NCBI RefSeq assembly: GCF_030123405.1
Contig: NZ_CP126110.1
Coordinates: 2,170,001 to 2,234,000 of the forward strand
Origin: Neobacillus sp. WH10
Lineage (GTDB): Bacteria > Bacillota > Bacilli > Bacillales > Cytobacillaceae
Reading direction: 5' to 3'
DNA length: 64,000 bases
A program made the position numbers and the translations under genes. The notes under the pieces are model-generated. The model had not been told where the DNA came from, did not search any database, and was given only the letters and a program-made list of their open reading frames with translations. Numbering within the stretch: position 1 is the stretch's first letter; each line of letters opens with the position of its first letter. Positions 54,233-63,138 of the stretch are shown in pieces.

Positions 54233-54780
54233 ATTTCTTAAATTTTTGAACTTATACTCATGAAGAATTTTGCAGACCTTATTTCTACAAAACAAAAAAA
54301 TGGGTTTACTTTCAGGGGGATTTACTTAAAAGTGTTGCTTTGCTGTCACAAGTAGAATTAGACCGTTTATAAGATAAGGGATGGTCTTTCCAAAAAGTGT
54401 GACCGTTTGGAAGATGAAGCTCATATGAAAGAATTTAAGAAATTAATATATAGAGTAATAATCGAATACTCTGGATAAGTTCCAGAGTATTTCAGAGTGT
54501 AGACAAAAGGCAAACGAATTGGTCCAATCGTTTGCTTTTTGTCCTTTTTAGTTTATTAATTTCTTAAATCGGACTTCTTAATGGATCAAGATTCATGTGT
54601 GGTTTTTCTTGTGCTACTAATTACCTTTTTTTGATAGGTAATCAAAAATACAAAATTTGATAGTTTGTAAATCATTTACCGGTAATGAAAAATATTAATT
54701 ATTTTGTATAGATATAGAACATTATTAGTTTTTTTATTAAAATATTAATATTGTATTTGATTTTTTGAGGAGTTTGAAAA
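54233..54780. other. Intergenic region with two hairpins and coding debris
   Basis: A ten-pair stem (AATACTCTGG/CCAGAGTATT, 54465-54491) lacks a T tail. Around 54320-54475 a broken frame reads LLSQVELDRL and later DRLEDEAHMKEFKKLI between stops, suggesting a decayed gene I cannot name. The remainder is AT-rich promoter sequence for the GGDEF-EAL gene. Confidence 0.4.
54505..54545 (+). terminator. Rho-independent terminator
   Basis: GCAAACGA (54510-54517) pairs with TCGTTTGC (54528-54535), with an inner ttgg/ccaa pair, then a T run. Confidence 0.85.
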
Positions 54781-57033
54781 ATGAGTGTCAAAGAACCGAA
54801 ATATATAACAGAATCAAAGAGAATGTGTAAAGAAAGTGGTATGGATCCAAACATAATACCTAGTCCTAAAAAATTTATGACAAAACAGGAACTTTATAGT
54901 AAAAGAAAATCATACAGTGATATACTATCTGTTGTAAGTTATTTTTCTAATAAGCTATTGGATTCATTAAAAGGAACTCCGATATTGATTGTTATTTCCG
55001 ATTCTGTTGGATATTTGTTAGAAATGGTAGGTGACGAAACAATCAAGACTACCGTAGAACAATTTGGTATTAAACAGGGAAGTCTTTTTACCCAGGAAGA
55101 TACGGGTACGAATGTCATTAGTTTATCCTTATTGCAAAGACATCCGATTACTTTAATAGGTGAAGATCATTATCATAGATTTCTTTTTGAAATAGCTTGT
55201 TATGGTGCGGCGTTTCATTACACGGATGAAGATAATTTACTCGGTAGTGTTTGTATCATGATGCCAATCGTTTTTCAAAATCCGTTATTTTTAACCATGC
55301 TTTCTCAAGTTGTAGATTCGATTGAAAGAGAATTGTTACTTAGAAAGCAAAATAAGAAACTTAATATTATGAATCAAATTATGTTAAGCAGGACAAGAAA
55401 TGGGATTGTCATTACTGATGAAAAAGGTATTACAACAGAGTTTAATGATTTTGCCCAGAAAATATCTAATCGAAATAGAGGGTCTGTTTTAGGAAAGAGA
55501 ATTTACGAATCTGATTTAACAGGGGATTATTTTAAACGTGTTATTGAGTTTGAAGAAAAATATGAAAATGAAGAACTAAAGTTTATTAACGAAAATGGTG
55601 ATAAAGTAGTTTGCTTATTTGATGCACAGCCGATTTATGAAGATGATAAGCTTATTGGTGCATTTGGTCAATTTAGGGATATAACCGATCGATATTTAAT
55701 TGAAGAAAAATATAACTACTTGGCATATCATGATGATTTAACCGGCTTGCCAAACAGGCGTTACATACAAAAAGAAATAGAAACAATTATCAAGAGAACT
55801 CATGCCGGAAATAGTCCGAAATTAGCTATTATGTTTTTAGACCTAGATCGATTTAAAATCATAAATGACACCTTTGGGCATTCTAATGGTGATATATTGC
55901 TGACAAAAGTGACCAATAGATTAGTTGGGTGTCTTGGAGAAAATGATAAACTGGCTCGTTTGGGTGGGGATGAATTCATTTTTTTATTAAAAGATTTTGA
56001 AAATGATCATTATGTCATTGAAATAGCTGACCGCGTGTTAGAGCAATTTAAGCATCCTTTCATCGTGAATTCAAATGAATTTCACACTACTGTTAGCATT
56101 GGAATAGCAATTTACCCTAGACACACGATAACTCTTGAAGATTTTATGGTATATGCAGATACTGCTATGTACAAAGCAAAATCTCAAGGCAAAAATGGAT
56201 ATGTTGTCTATACTTCCGACATGTTTAATAATTCAGGTGAGGAATTAAAATTTGAATCTGATATAAGAAAAGCATTGGAGAATAATGAATTTCTCCTGCA
56301 TTATCAGCCTCAAGTTTGTAATAAAACGGGAAGAATTGTTGGAGTAGAAGCACTGATTAGATGGAATCACCCGAAGTATGGTCTAATTTATCCAGATAAA
56401 TTTATTAAGTTAGCTGAAGAAACAGGATTAATTACAGAGATTGGGGAATGGGTAATAGAACAAGCTTGTATCCAAAATAAAAGATGGCAAAATTTAGGTA
56501 TGGAACCAATTTCTGTTGCAGTTAATCTATCTTCTCAACAATTCTTTAAGCTAAATTTAGTTGGTTTTGTGAAAAGAGTATTAGATCAAACCGAACTGAA
56601 TCCCAAATATTTAATTTTAGAAATTACCGAATCTATGGCTATGGATTTTACTTATTCACTAAAAGTTCTAAGGCAATTGAAGGATATTGGTATCTGCATT
56701 AGTATAGATGATTTTGGTACTGGGTATAGTTCTTTAAGTTACCTTAAGAAATTCCCTATTGATTATTTAAAGATAGATAGATCATTCGTTAGAGATATTA
56801 TGGAAGATAATAACGATGTTAACATAGTTAAAGCGATCATAACTTTAGCTCATAATCTTGGTTTACAAGTTATTGCAGAGGGTGTGGAGACAAAAGAGCA
56901 ACTAGAGTTTTTAAAGAAAAATAATTGTGATAAAATTCAAGGTTATTTTTTTAGTAAACCTATTGAAGCGGAGCAATTTGAACAAATTTATGCTCCAATG
57001 CTGCAAGAAATAAATTATGTTGGAGAGGTATAG
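54781..57033 (+). CDS. GAF-PAS-GGDEF-EAL cyclic-di-GMP enzyme
   Basis: This 750-residue soluble protein has an N-terminal AcoR-type GAF sensor (about 55-195; QEDTGTNVISLSLLQRHPI, GEDHYHRFLFEIACYGAAF), a PAS domain (about 205-305) and a GGDEF cyclase (about 310-480) with intact LARLGGDEFIFLL. An EAL phosphodiesterase (about 500-745) has VEALIRWNHP and DDFGTGYSS. Both catalytic motifs are intact, so either activity is possible. The AcoR-like sensor is more usual in sigma-54 activators of acetoin-type genes. It lies four bases before a ThDP enzyme, suggesting the sensor detects a metabolite of that enzyme. Confidence 0.9.
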   Translation: MSVKEPKYITESKRMCKESGMDPNIIPSPKKFMTKQELYSKRKSYSDILSVVSYFSNKLLDSLKGTPILIVISDSVGYLLEMVGDETIKTTVEQFGIKQGSLFTQEDTGTNVISLSLLQRHPITLIGEDHYHRFLFEIACYGAAFHYTDEDNLLGSVCIMMPIVFQNPLFLTMLSQVVDSIERELLLRKQNKKLNIMNQIMLSRTRNGIVITDEKGITTEFNDFAQKISNRNRGSVLGKRIYESDLTGDYFKRVIEFEEKYENEELKFINENGDKVVCLFDAQPIYEDDKLIGAFGQFRDITDRYLIEEKYNYLAYHDDLTGLPNRRYIQKEIETIIKRTHAGNSPKLAIMFLDLDRFKIINDTFGHSNGDILLTKVTNRLVGCLGENDKLARLGGDEFIFLLKDFENDHYVIEIADRVLEQFKHPFIVNSNEFHTTVSIGIAIYPRHTITLEDFMVYADTAMYKAKSQGKNGYVVYTSDMFNNSGEELKFESDIRKALENNEFLLHYQPQVCNKTGRIVGVEALIRWNHPKYGLIYPDKFIKLAEETGLITEIGEWVIEQACIQNKRWQNLGMEPISVAVNLSSQQFFKLNLVGFVKRVLDQTELNPKYLILEITESMAMDFTYSLKVLRQLKDIGICISIDDFGTGYSSLSYLKKFPIDYLKIDRSFVRDIMEDNNDVNIVKAIITLAHNLGLQVIAEGVETKEQLEFLKKNNCDKIQGYFFSKPIEAEQFEQIYAPMLQEINYVGEV

Positions 57034-57037
57034 CACA

Positions 57038-58714
57038 ATGGAAATGGTAGTAGATAAGGCGGAGTGTTTAATAAGTAAGAGGGAAACCTGTGCATCTATT
57101 CTAGCAAAAAATATTAAGCGATGGGGAATTAATCATATTTTTGGAATACCTGGTAAAGCAATTTCGCCAATAATTTATGCTGCAGATCAGCAAGGTATAG
57201 AATTTGTATTAAGTAAGCATGAGTCTGGTGGAGGCTTTTCAGCATCTGGATATTCTTTAATGAATAATAAGATAGGAATAGCAATTGGTACTTCAGGTCC
57301 TGGTGGAACGAACTTACTTACAGCGGCTGGACAAGCGAAGGCATCAAATATTCCATTGCTCATTATTACAGGCCATCCCGGTATGAAAGATACTGGTAAG
57401 CCGATGGGACAGGATTCCACTGTTTTCGGTACGGATTTAGTTGAATTGTTTAAGCATGTAACTAAATTTAGTGTTCGTGTTGATCGAGGCGACATGTTAC
57501 AAATCTATTTACAACATGCACTTGAAAAAGCAGTTTCTGGTATAAAAGGTCCAGTTCATTTATCTATTCCTTTTGATATTTTAACAGAAGAGATTGCTCC
57601 TTTTGAATTAGATTTCCCTTCGTCTCATGAAATGATTTCACCTGACCTTGATAAAGTTGTTGATTTACTAAATTCAGCTAATCGGCCTCTCATGTTTTTA
57701 GGAAAAGGAGTTCATTCAAGTAAAGCATATAAAGAGGTTCGTCTACTTGCGGAAAATTGGAAAATCCCAGTCATTACAACCCCTGGTGGAAAAGGAACAT
57801 TTGTTAATAATCATCTTCTCTCGTTAGGTGGATTCGGGTTAGGTGGTTCTAAGGAAGCGAATGATTATCTCTTGCAGGGAGTTGATCTATTACTAGTTAT
57901 TGGATCAAAATTGAGTGATATGTCTACTGCGGGTTTTTCTAAAGAAATGTATCCTAAACATATTATTCATTTTGATTATGATCAAACTTTTATCGGTAAA
58001 ACAATTGATGTCCCTACAACTACTGTGTTAGGTGATATTCGTTCAAATCTAAGTTTTATTTTGAAAGATGTTACGGATAAAGAAAACTCAGAATTTCTAA
58101 TCCCTAAACAACAACATCAAGTAAAAATAAACGATCGGTATGAACGTATGTCTTCTGAAACTACGGTAAAAGTGATAAGAAATTCACTCCCAGATGATAC
58201 AATCGTTTTTGGAGATGATGGCAGTCATACTTTCTACGGTATCAAATATTTTGATATTTTTGAACCGGCTACATTCTTTTTTGATGATATTTTTGGAGCA
58301 ATGGGTCATGCAATAGGTTATTCAATTGGAGCCAAAATAGCAGCACCTGATAAAAAAATTGTTTGCTTAGTCGGGGATGGCTGTATGTTCATGCACGGAA
58401 ATGAAATTTCAACCGCTTTAAATTATAATTCACCGGTACTTTTTATTGTATTAAATAATGGTATGTTAGATATGGTTGAAAAGGGTATGAGAAAAATGAA
58501 TGGTAAATCCGTTGGTGCTGTGTATAATACCCCTTTAGATGTATCACTATACGCTCAATCAATGGGATTGGATTCTTTTCAATGCTATACACCTATCGAT
58601 TTAAAAGAGGCAATAGATCAAGCTTTACATCTAATTGAAATAAAGGAAAAGCCGGTCGTTGTTGAGGTAATAGTCAACCAAGATGAAATTCCACCAACTA
58701 TGGGGAGGCAATAG
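57038..58714 (+). CDS. ThDP-dependent acetolactate-synthase-like enzyme
   Basis: This 558-residue enzyme has the three ThDP-family domains: an N-terminal pyrimidine-binding domain with activating Glu in LSKHESGGGFSASGY, a central domain (GKGVHSSKAYKE), and a C-terminal pyrophosphate domain with GDGCMFMHGNEISTAL and ending VLNN. It resembles acetolactate synthase and 2-oxoacid decarboxylases; the reaction is not determined. ATG 57038, nine bases after gagagg, is preferred to TTG 57017, which overlaps the upstream gene. It sits in an operon with a GGDEF-EAL protein and a carboxymuconolactone-decarboxylase-like protein. Confidence 0.85.
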   Translation: MEMVVDKAECLISKRETCASILAKNIKRWGINHIFGIPGKAISPIIYAADQQGIEFVLSKHESGGGFSASGYSLMNNKIGIAIGTSGPGGTNLLTAAGQAKASNIPLLIITGHPGMKDTGKPMGQDSTVFGTDLVELFKHVTKFSVRVDRGDMLQIYLQHALEKAVSGIKGPVHLSIPFDILTEEIAPFELDFPSSHEMISPDLDKVVDLLNSANRPLMFLGKGVHSSKAYKEVRLLAENWKIPVITTPGGKGTFVNNHLLSLGGFGLGGSKEANDYLLQGVDLLLVIGSKLSDMSTAGFSKEMYPKHIIHFDYDQTFIGKTIDVPTTTVLGDIRSNLSFILKDVTDKENSEFLIPKQQHQVKINDRYERMSSETTVKVIRNSLPDDTIVFGDDGSHTFYGIKYFDIFEPATFFFDDIFGAMGHAIGYSIGAKIAAPDKKIVCLVGDGCMFMHGNEISTALNYNSPVLFIVLNNGMLDMVEKGMRKMNGKSVGAVYNTPLDVSLYAQSMGLDSFQCYTPIDLKEAIDQALHLIEIKEKPVVVEVIVNQDEIPPTMGRQ

Positions 58715-58715
58715 G

Positions 58716-59084
58716 ATGGAAAAGAATAATAGATTTGATTCAGGTCTTTCAACAGTTAAGAAGATGGTTTCTCAAGAAGCTTTCGAAAACATATCGGGGA
58801 TGAAAAATATTTCACCTGATTTTTGGGAGATGATTGTTGCATTTGGCTTTGGAGATGTATATGCAAGGGAAGGATTATCTTTCGATAAGAGAGAAATCAT
58901 AACAATAACTTCTCTTATCACTCAAGGAGCATTTGATCAACTTGAATTTCACATTCGAGCTGCACTGAATGTAGGACTCACTGAAAATGAAATTAAAGAA
59001 ATTATTATACAATGTGCAGCATATGTTGGATTTCCAAAAGCTGTTCAAGCTATGTTAATCGCTGGTAATGTTTTTGAAAAGTAG
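58716..59084 (+). CDS. Carboxymuconolactone decarboxylase / AhpD-like protein
   Basis: This 122-residue helical protein matches the CMD family: REGLSFDKREIITITSLITQG, then QLEFHIRAALNVGLTENEIKEIIIQCAAYVGFPKA. It keeps the conserved histidine but has no CxxC, so it is closer to gamma-carboxymuconolactone decarboxylase than to AhpD peroxidases. ATG 58716 follows ggggaggc; a longer reading overlaps the previous gene. It may act on the product of the ThDP enzyme. Confidence 0.85.
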   Translation: MEKNNRFDSGLSTVKKMVSQEAFENISGMKNISPDFWEMIVAFGFGDVYAREGLSFDKREIITITSLITQGAFDQLEFHIRAALNVGLTENEIKEIIIQCAAYVGFPKAVQAMLIAGNVFEK

Positions 59085-59140
59085 AACTAAAGGTTAATAG
59101 AAATATCCTAAGAAAAAATTAATTAACTTCTTAATTAAAA

Positions 59141-59172
59141 GCACCCGTAAGCGAGCTTACCGGGTGTTTTTC
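59141..59172 (+). terminator. Rho-independent terminator
   Basis: CACCCGTAAG pairs with CTTACCGGGTG (one bulged base) around cgag, then five T. It ends the GGDEF-EAL operon. Confidence 0.88.
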
Positions 59173-59193
59173 GTATTATTTATAGTGTGAATT

Positions 59194-59436
59194 CTACTAA
59201 GTACAGGTAATTTAGCTTTTAATGCTTTTATAGCTAAAAGTTTGGATATAAAAATATCTACTGCATTTTATTGGAGACGCAAAATCCTGAACGCTAGCAA
59301 CACAAGGTTTTAATCAATGTAAGGTATCGTTAAAAGGGACGATACCTTTTTTCGTGATTCTTATAAAGGTCGAGAAGTGATACATCGAAACCCTAAGAAA
59401 AGTGCAACAAAAGAAGAAAAAGAGCATTCCTGTTAG
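59194..59436 (+). pseudogene. IS1595-family transposase remnant
   Basis: One segment reads FIAKSLDIKISTAFYWRRKILNA (stop at 59311), matching the helix-turn-helix region of IS1595/ISXO2-type transposases (usually AFYWRHKIL). After a gap a second segment reads RDSYKGREVIHRNPKKSATK, like the following FKG/RKPRKRGG region. A terminator hairpin lies between them. No ends or complete reading frame remain. Confidence 0.5.
59321..59352 (+). terminator. Rho-independent terminator
   Basis: AAGGTATCGT and ACGATACCTT pair around taaaaggg, then a T run. It lies inside the transposase remnant. Confidence 0.75.
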
Positions 59437-59644
59437 AGGACCTTAATCGACGTATATTATATGTCTTATTCTCACCAGAGCTTTCAATTGATTTTCTGTC
59501 CCTGGTTCAAATGACACTCATGCATTTCCAAACAACAAGGAGATGGTATCCTCCCCGTACCCCTAAAAAAAACTCCATCAAAAGTATTTTCAATAAGTTA
59601 TAAACTGATACAATGACCATATACTTTTTTGTGGGACGTATCCA
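59437..59644. other. Intergenic, promoter of the ABC operon
   Basis: No gene is recognised. The promoter of the ABC transporter operon must lie here, upstream of the palindrome at 59645, but no convincing -35/-10 pair stands out. Confidence 0.35.
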
Positions 59645-59668
59645 GTATAACTGTTGGCGCAGTTATAC
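59645..59668. promoter_or_regulatory. 9-bp inverted repeat, candidate repressor operator
   Basis: GTATAACTG and CAGTTATAC are perfect complements around ttggcg, directly ahead of the first ribosome site of the ABC operon. The form suits a TetR- or MerR-type regulator, but none is encoded next to it. Confidence 0.6.
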
Positions 59669-59756
59669 ATAATGGGAGGAAAGTATGGAAATATTGGACA
59701 GTGCCAATACATATTATAAAATGGAACAATGCTTGAGAGGAGGAGGAGGCACCGAT

Positions 59757-60689
59757 ATGAATTTTTCTGAAGATACGATTATTGATGTAAAAGGACTTGT
59801 AAAAAATTATGGATCATTTAAAGCTGTGAAAGGTGTCCATTTTCAAGTACATAATGGAGAGATATTTGGTCTCTTAGGTCCCAATGGTGCAGGGAAAACG
59901 ACTATACTAGAAATGCTGGTTGGACTGCGTAAGCCAGATGAAGGAACAGCCATAATTGGTACACATGATATATTACGTGAGCTTACAAAAGTAAAGGAAA
60001 TCATCGGAGTACAGTTACAATCAACTTCGCTTTTTGACCTACTGACTGTAGAGGAAATTCTGCAAATGTACGCAAGCTTTTATCCATCACATATTCCTAT
60101 TTCACCATTAATAGATGATATGTTACTTACTGAGAAAAGAAAAAGTCGGATAAAAGGGCTTTCAGGTGGTCAAAAGCAACGTTTAGCGATTGCTCTTGCG
60201 TTGGTTCACGATCCACAAGTTGTATTTTTGGATGAACCGACAACAGGGCTAGATCCTCAAGCTAGACGAACATTATGGGATATCGTGCTACAATTGAAAA
60301 ATAAAGGCAAGACAATCGTGCTAACCACTCATTATATGGATGAAGCGCACATTTTATGTGATCGAATTGCCATTATGGATCAAGGCGAACTAATTGCTTT
60401 GGATACACCGACTCAATTAGTGAAAGGTCTTCAATCCGATAGCGCCTTGGAATTTAGAGTCTTACAGGAAGAAGAATTCATTGATTTCTCTAGTATTGAA
60501 GGTGTAAAAAAAGTTGGAAAGCAATCCGATGTCCACATGCTCTATTCGGATCATTTACAGAAAACTTTGACGAGCTTAATCCATTTTGCAACTGAAAAAA
60601 ACCTGCAGCTGGTGGATATACAAACAAGGACAGCGACACTAGAGGATGTATTTATACATATGACTGGAAGGAGTTTAAGAGAGGCATGA
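59757..60689 (+). CDS. ABC transporter ATP-binding protein (drug-exporter type)
   Basis: This 310-residue ATPase has Walker A GPNGAGKTT, signature LSGGQKQRL, Walker B VVFLDEPTTGLD and the switch histidine in LTTHYMDEAH. A C-terminal extension (about 220-310) is typical of DrrA/BcrA-type ATPases. I start it at ATG 59757, seven bases after ggaggagg. A second in-frame ATG at 59685 also has ggagg and would add 24 residues. The gene overlaps the permease by four bases. The exported substrate is unknown. Confidence 0.88.
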   Translation: MNFSEDTIIDVKGLVKNYGSFKAVKGVHFQVHNGEIFGLLGPNGAGKTTILEMLVGLRKPDEGTAIIGTHDILRELTKVKEIIGVQLQSTSLFDLLTVEEILQMYASFYPSHIPISPLIDDMLLTEKRKSRIKGLSGGQKQRLAIALALVHDPQVVFLDEPTTGLDPQARRTLWDIVLQLKNKGKTIVLTTHYMDEAHILCDRIAIMDQGELIALDTPTQLVKGLQSDSALEFRVLQEEEFIDFSSIEGVKKVGKQSDVHMLYSDHLQKTLTSLIHFATEKNLQLVDIQTRTATLEDVFIHMTGRSLREA

Positions 60690-61786
60690 AGGCTTACTGG
60701 CAGTTAACACTTGCGCAGCTACGCATTTTTCTCAGGAATCGCCAAGTGCTGATGTGGACATTGATTTTTCCAATCCTGCTTATGTCCATGCTAGGTTTAT
60801 TTTTAGGTAAAGGAAATGGAATCTCTTTAACAATCGGAGTAATTGATCATGATCAGACATCGTTCTCAAATGAGTTTGTGAACGCTATTAGCAAAAATGA
60901 AGCCATTCATCTTGTGTTACAAAAAGATGAAGAAGATGCACAAACAAGTCTGAAAAATGGTGATTTGCAGCTGGTGGTTACCATTCCTAAGGGCTATGAA
61001 TCTAGTTTAAAAAATAGTGGATCACAAACATTGCCTTTCACCATCCCAGTTTATTATAATGATACGAATTTTGCTGTATCACAAGTAGGATTGGCGCTTG
61101 TCAATGGAGTAATAGATGAAATCAGCAAAAAAAGGGTTTCCTATGTGCCTGTCGTTGAAATGGAATCTCATGGAATCAAAGCTCTGCATTTAAAATATAT
61201 TGATTTCTTGGTTCCAGGAATTGTCGCGATGATGATTATGAGTAACAACATGAATGGGGTAGCTGGTCAGATTGCTGCATGGAGAGAGCGGGGGATTTTA
61301 CGGAGGATGCAAGGGACTACACTCAAAGCCTCTACTTTCATTGCAGCACAAATTACTGCAAGGTTGCTAATGAATGGATTGCAAGCGCTGATTGTATTAC
61401 TCGTTGCCCATCTCCTATTTGGGGTGGAAATTCGAGGTTCTTGGTTCACCTTAATAAGTTTTATCATACTTGGAACACTTTCGTTTATGGCAATAGGTTT
61501 TATCATTGCGGGAATTGCCAAAACACCTGAAAGTGCTGCACCTATAGCAGGAGTTTTATCTTTTCCAATGTTGTTTTTAGGGGGGGTTTTCTTCCCAATA
61601 AAAAATATGCCGGAGTTTCTTCAGCCTATCGTAAAGCTGCTGCCGATTTCACATTTAAGCACAGCATTGCGTGAAATTATGAATGTAGGGCCAGCCTGGA
61701 GCAGCTTAGGGCTGGAAGCAGCCATTCTAGGAGGTTGGGTAATAGCTGCATTTGTGATTGCTAGCTATACATTTAAATGGGAATAA
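60686..61786 (+). CDS. ABC-2 type transporter permease
   Basis: This 366-residue membrane protein has an N-terminal helix (about 20-45), a large extracytoplasmic loop (about 48-170), then five helices to the end, as in YhgE/DrrB-type ABC-2 permeases. GGVFFPIKNMPEFLQPIVKLLPI is the conserved motif. The start overlaps the ATPase stop (ATGA), so the two form one exporter. Confidence 0.9.
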   Translation: MKAYWQLTLAQLRIFLRNRQVLMWTLIFPILLMSMLGLFLGKGNGISLTIGVIDHDQTSFSNEFVNAISKNEAIHLVLQKDEEDAQTSLKNGDLQLVVTIPKGYESSLKNSGSQTLPFTIPVYYNDTNFAVSQVGLALVNGVIDEISKKRVSYVPVVEMESHGIKALHLKYIDFLVPGIVAMMIMSNNMNGVAGQIAAWRERGILRRMQGTTLKASTFIAAQITARLLMNGLQALIVLLVAHLLFGVEIRGSWFTLISFIILGTLSFMAIGFIIAGIAKTPESAAPIAGVLSFPMLFLGGVFFPIKNMPEFLQPIVKLLPISHLSTALREIMNVGPAWSSLGLEAAILGGWVIAAFVIASYTFKWE

Positions 61787-61812
61787 AAAAGCATTTTCAG
61801 GAGGGAAAACAA

Positions 61813-62232
61813 ATGAATCAAAATTACAAAAATCACCGAAGATATCATCCACTTTTTCATCTTATCTTATCATTCTTATTATTACTTACATTGGTGGGAG
61901 CAATATGGTTCGTCATTAGGAACGGAGTCAGCCTATCAGCTATCCTTTATTTAGCCATCGTAGTGATCTTAGTTATCATGTACCTATTAATTCGACAATA
62001 TCCGTTAAAGGTGCAGGATCGAGCGATAAGAGCAGAAGAGAATCTTCGTCATTATGTTTTGACAGGAGAATTACTAGATTCAAAACTTACAATAAGTCAA
62101 ATTACTGCTCTTCGTTTTGCTAGTGATGCTGAGCTACCTGAACTAAGTGTAAGGGCAGCTTCACAAAATTTTAGCCCAGATGATATTAAGAAACAGATTA
62201 CTAATTGGAAAGCAGATTATTATAGAGTGTAG
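61813..62232 (+). CDS. DUF6526-like small membrane protein
   Basis: This 139-residue protein has a basic N-terminus (MNQNYKNHRRYHPLFH), two membrane helices (about 17-37 and 42-63) and a soluble C-terminal part (RAIRAEENLRHYVLTGELLDSKLT). It fits the DUF6526 family often found beside such ABC genes. aggaggg precedes ATG 61813, 27 bp after the permease. It may be an accessory subunit; the function is unproven. Confidence 0.7.
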   Translation: MNQNYKNHRRYHPLFHLILSFLLLLTLVGAIWFVIRNGVSLSAILYLAIVVILVIMYLLIRQYPLKVQDRAIRAEENLRHYVLTGELLDSKLTISQITALRFASDAELPELSVRAASQNFSPDDIKKQITNWKADYYRV

Positions 62233-62276
62233 AATTAAGAAAAATTTACTCTCCCAATTAAATAGAAGTACATGGG

Positions 62277-62330
62277 TAAAAGTAGTGTGATTTTTTCAGT
62301 GAAATCCACCACTTTTATTTTTTTCTTTTT
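62277..62330 (+). terminator. Terminator of the ABC operon
   Basis: TAAAAGTAGTG pairs with CACCACTTTTA (one mismatch), followed by a long T-rich tail. Confidence 0.75.
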
Positions 62331-62420
62331 ACCTGTTAAACTAAATCTGTCACTTTTCGCCAGGCAAGAAAAGTTAGTAAACTTCCAAACAGATCAAACT
62401 GGCATTTTTATTTATGAAAG

Positions 62421-62590
62421 TTAGCTGAAAATGTCGTCAAGTTCAGATACTGCTTGTTCTTCAATGTTTCGCGTTACATGAGAGTATAAATCATAGTAAT
62501 TGCAATTTTAGAATGCCTTAATCTTGCACTCTCTACTTTGGGATGTACATTCAATTATTATAAGATAGTGGCATGCGAATGAAGTTGGGA
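62421..62590 (-). pseudogene. Tyrosine recombinase (phage integrase) C-terminal remnant
   Basis: The minus strand reads HSHATIL, two stop codons, LNVHPKVESARLRHSKIAIT, then after a frameshift YSHVTRNIEEQAVSELDDIFS and a stop at 62421. This is the end of a tyrosine recombinase, normally HATILLxxGVxPKVVQERLGHSSI then DTYSHV. The active-site HxxR is destroyed and the GH motif is changed to RH. It is a decayed integrase of a lost mobile element. Confidence 0.75.
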
Positions 62591-63138
62591 CCAAATGAAA
62601 CCTTTGATTAAGTGTGAAGATTCCCATCATTGGAATTCCATATTATTCTATTCTCCAGATTGTTACCACGACACAAACATTAGCGGTTTAAACCTAAAAA
62701 TCACCAATCAATGGGGATCTCAAAACGCATATCTTTGTGACGACGGACAGGTTCCAATTTTTAGCCCCATCGATTTCTTCTATATTCTGTGCAGCTGATC
62801 CCACGTTTGTAAGTCAATTTAGTTAAAGATCAAGTACTTTTTTGACCTAATCGAACGGAAAAGTCCCCGTTTACTTAACTGTAACGGTGGATCGGAACAG
62901 CAATCGGAGTTAAATGTTGGTAGGTATGTCTAACAATTTAAGGTGCAGTTCCAGGGATTAACCCTCTTTTAATAAATTGGGGTTAAGACTGGATCACATA
63001 TTTTTATTTTTTAATATCCATATATATCCATTCGGAACATATGATAAGATTAGTAAAGATGTTAATATTAGGGGGATGTACTTTATTTTTCCAGCTTTGA
63101 TATTGGCTCGTAAGCTACTAAAAAGAGGAGCGAGAGAT
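62591..63138. other. Intergenic region, no supported gene
   Basis: A 67-codon frame at 62595-62798 has a poor ribosome site and no recognisable motif; I do not call it. An in-frame extension of the next gene (62977-63138) also lacks a good ribosome site. Confidence 0.4.

Noticed and set aside
54600..54615. GG-N10-GC element upstream of the GGDEF-EAL gene
   Set aside because: Spacing fits sigma-54 but the flanking bases (TGGTTT and GTGCT) are poor, and no activator gene is nearby.
62595..62798. 67-codon open frame
   Set aside because: Poor ribosome site, no recognisable motif, and it begins at the edge of the integrase remnant.
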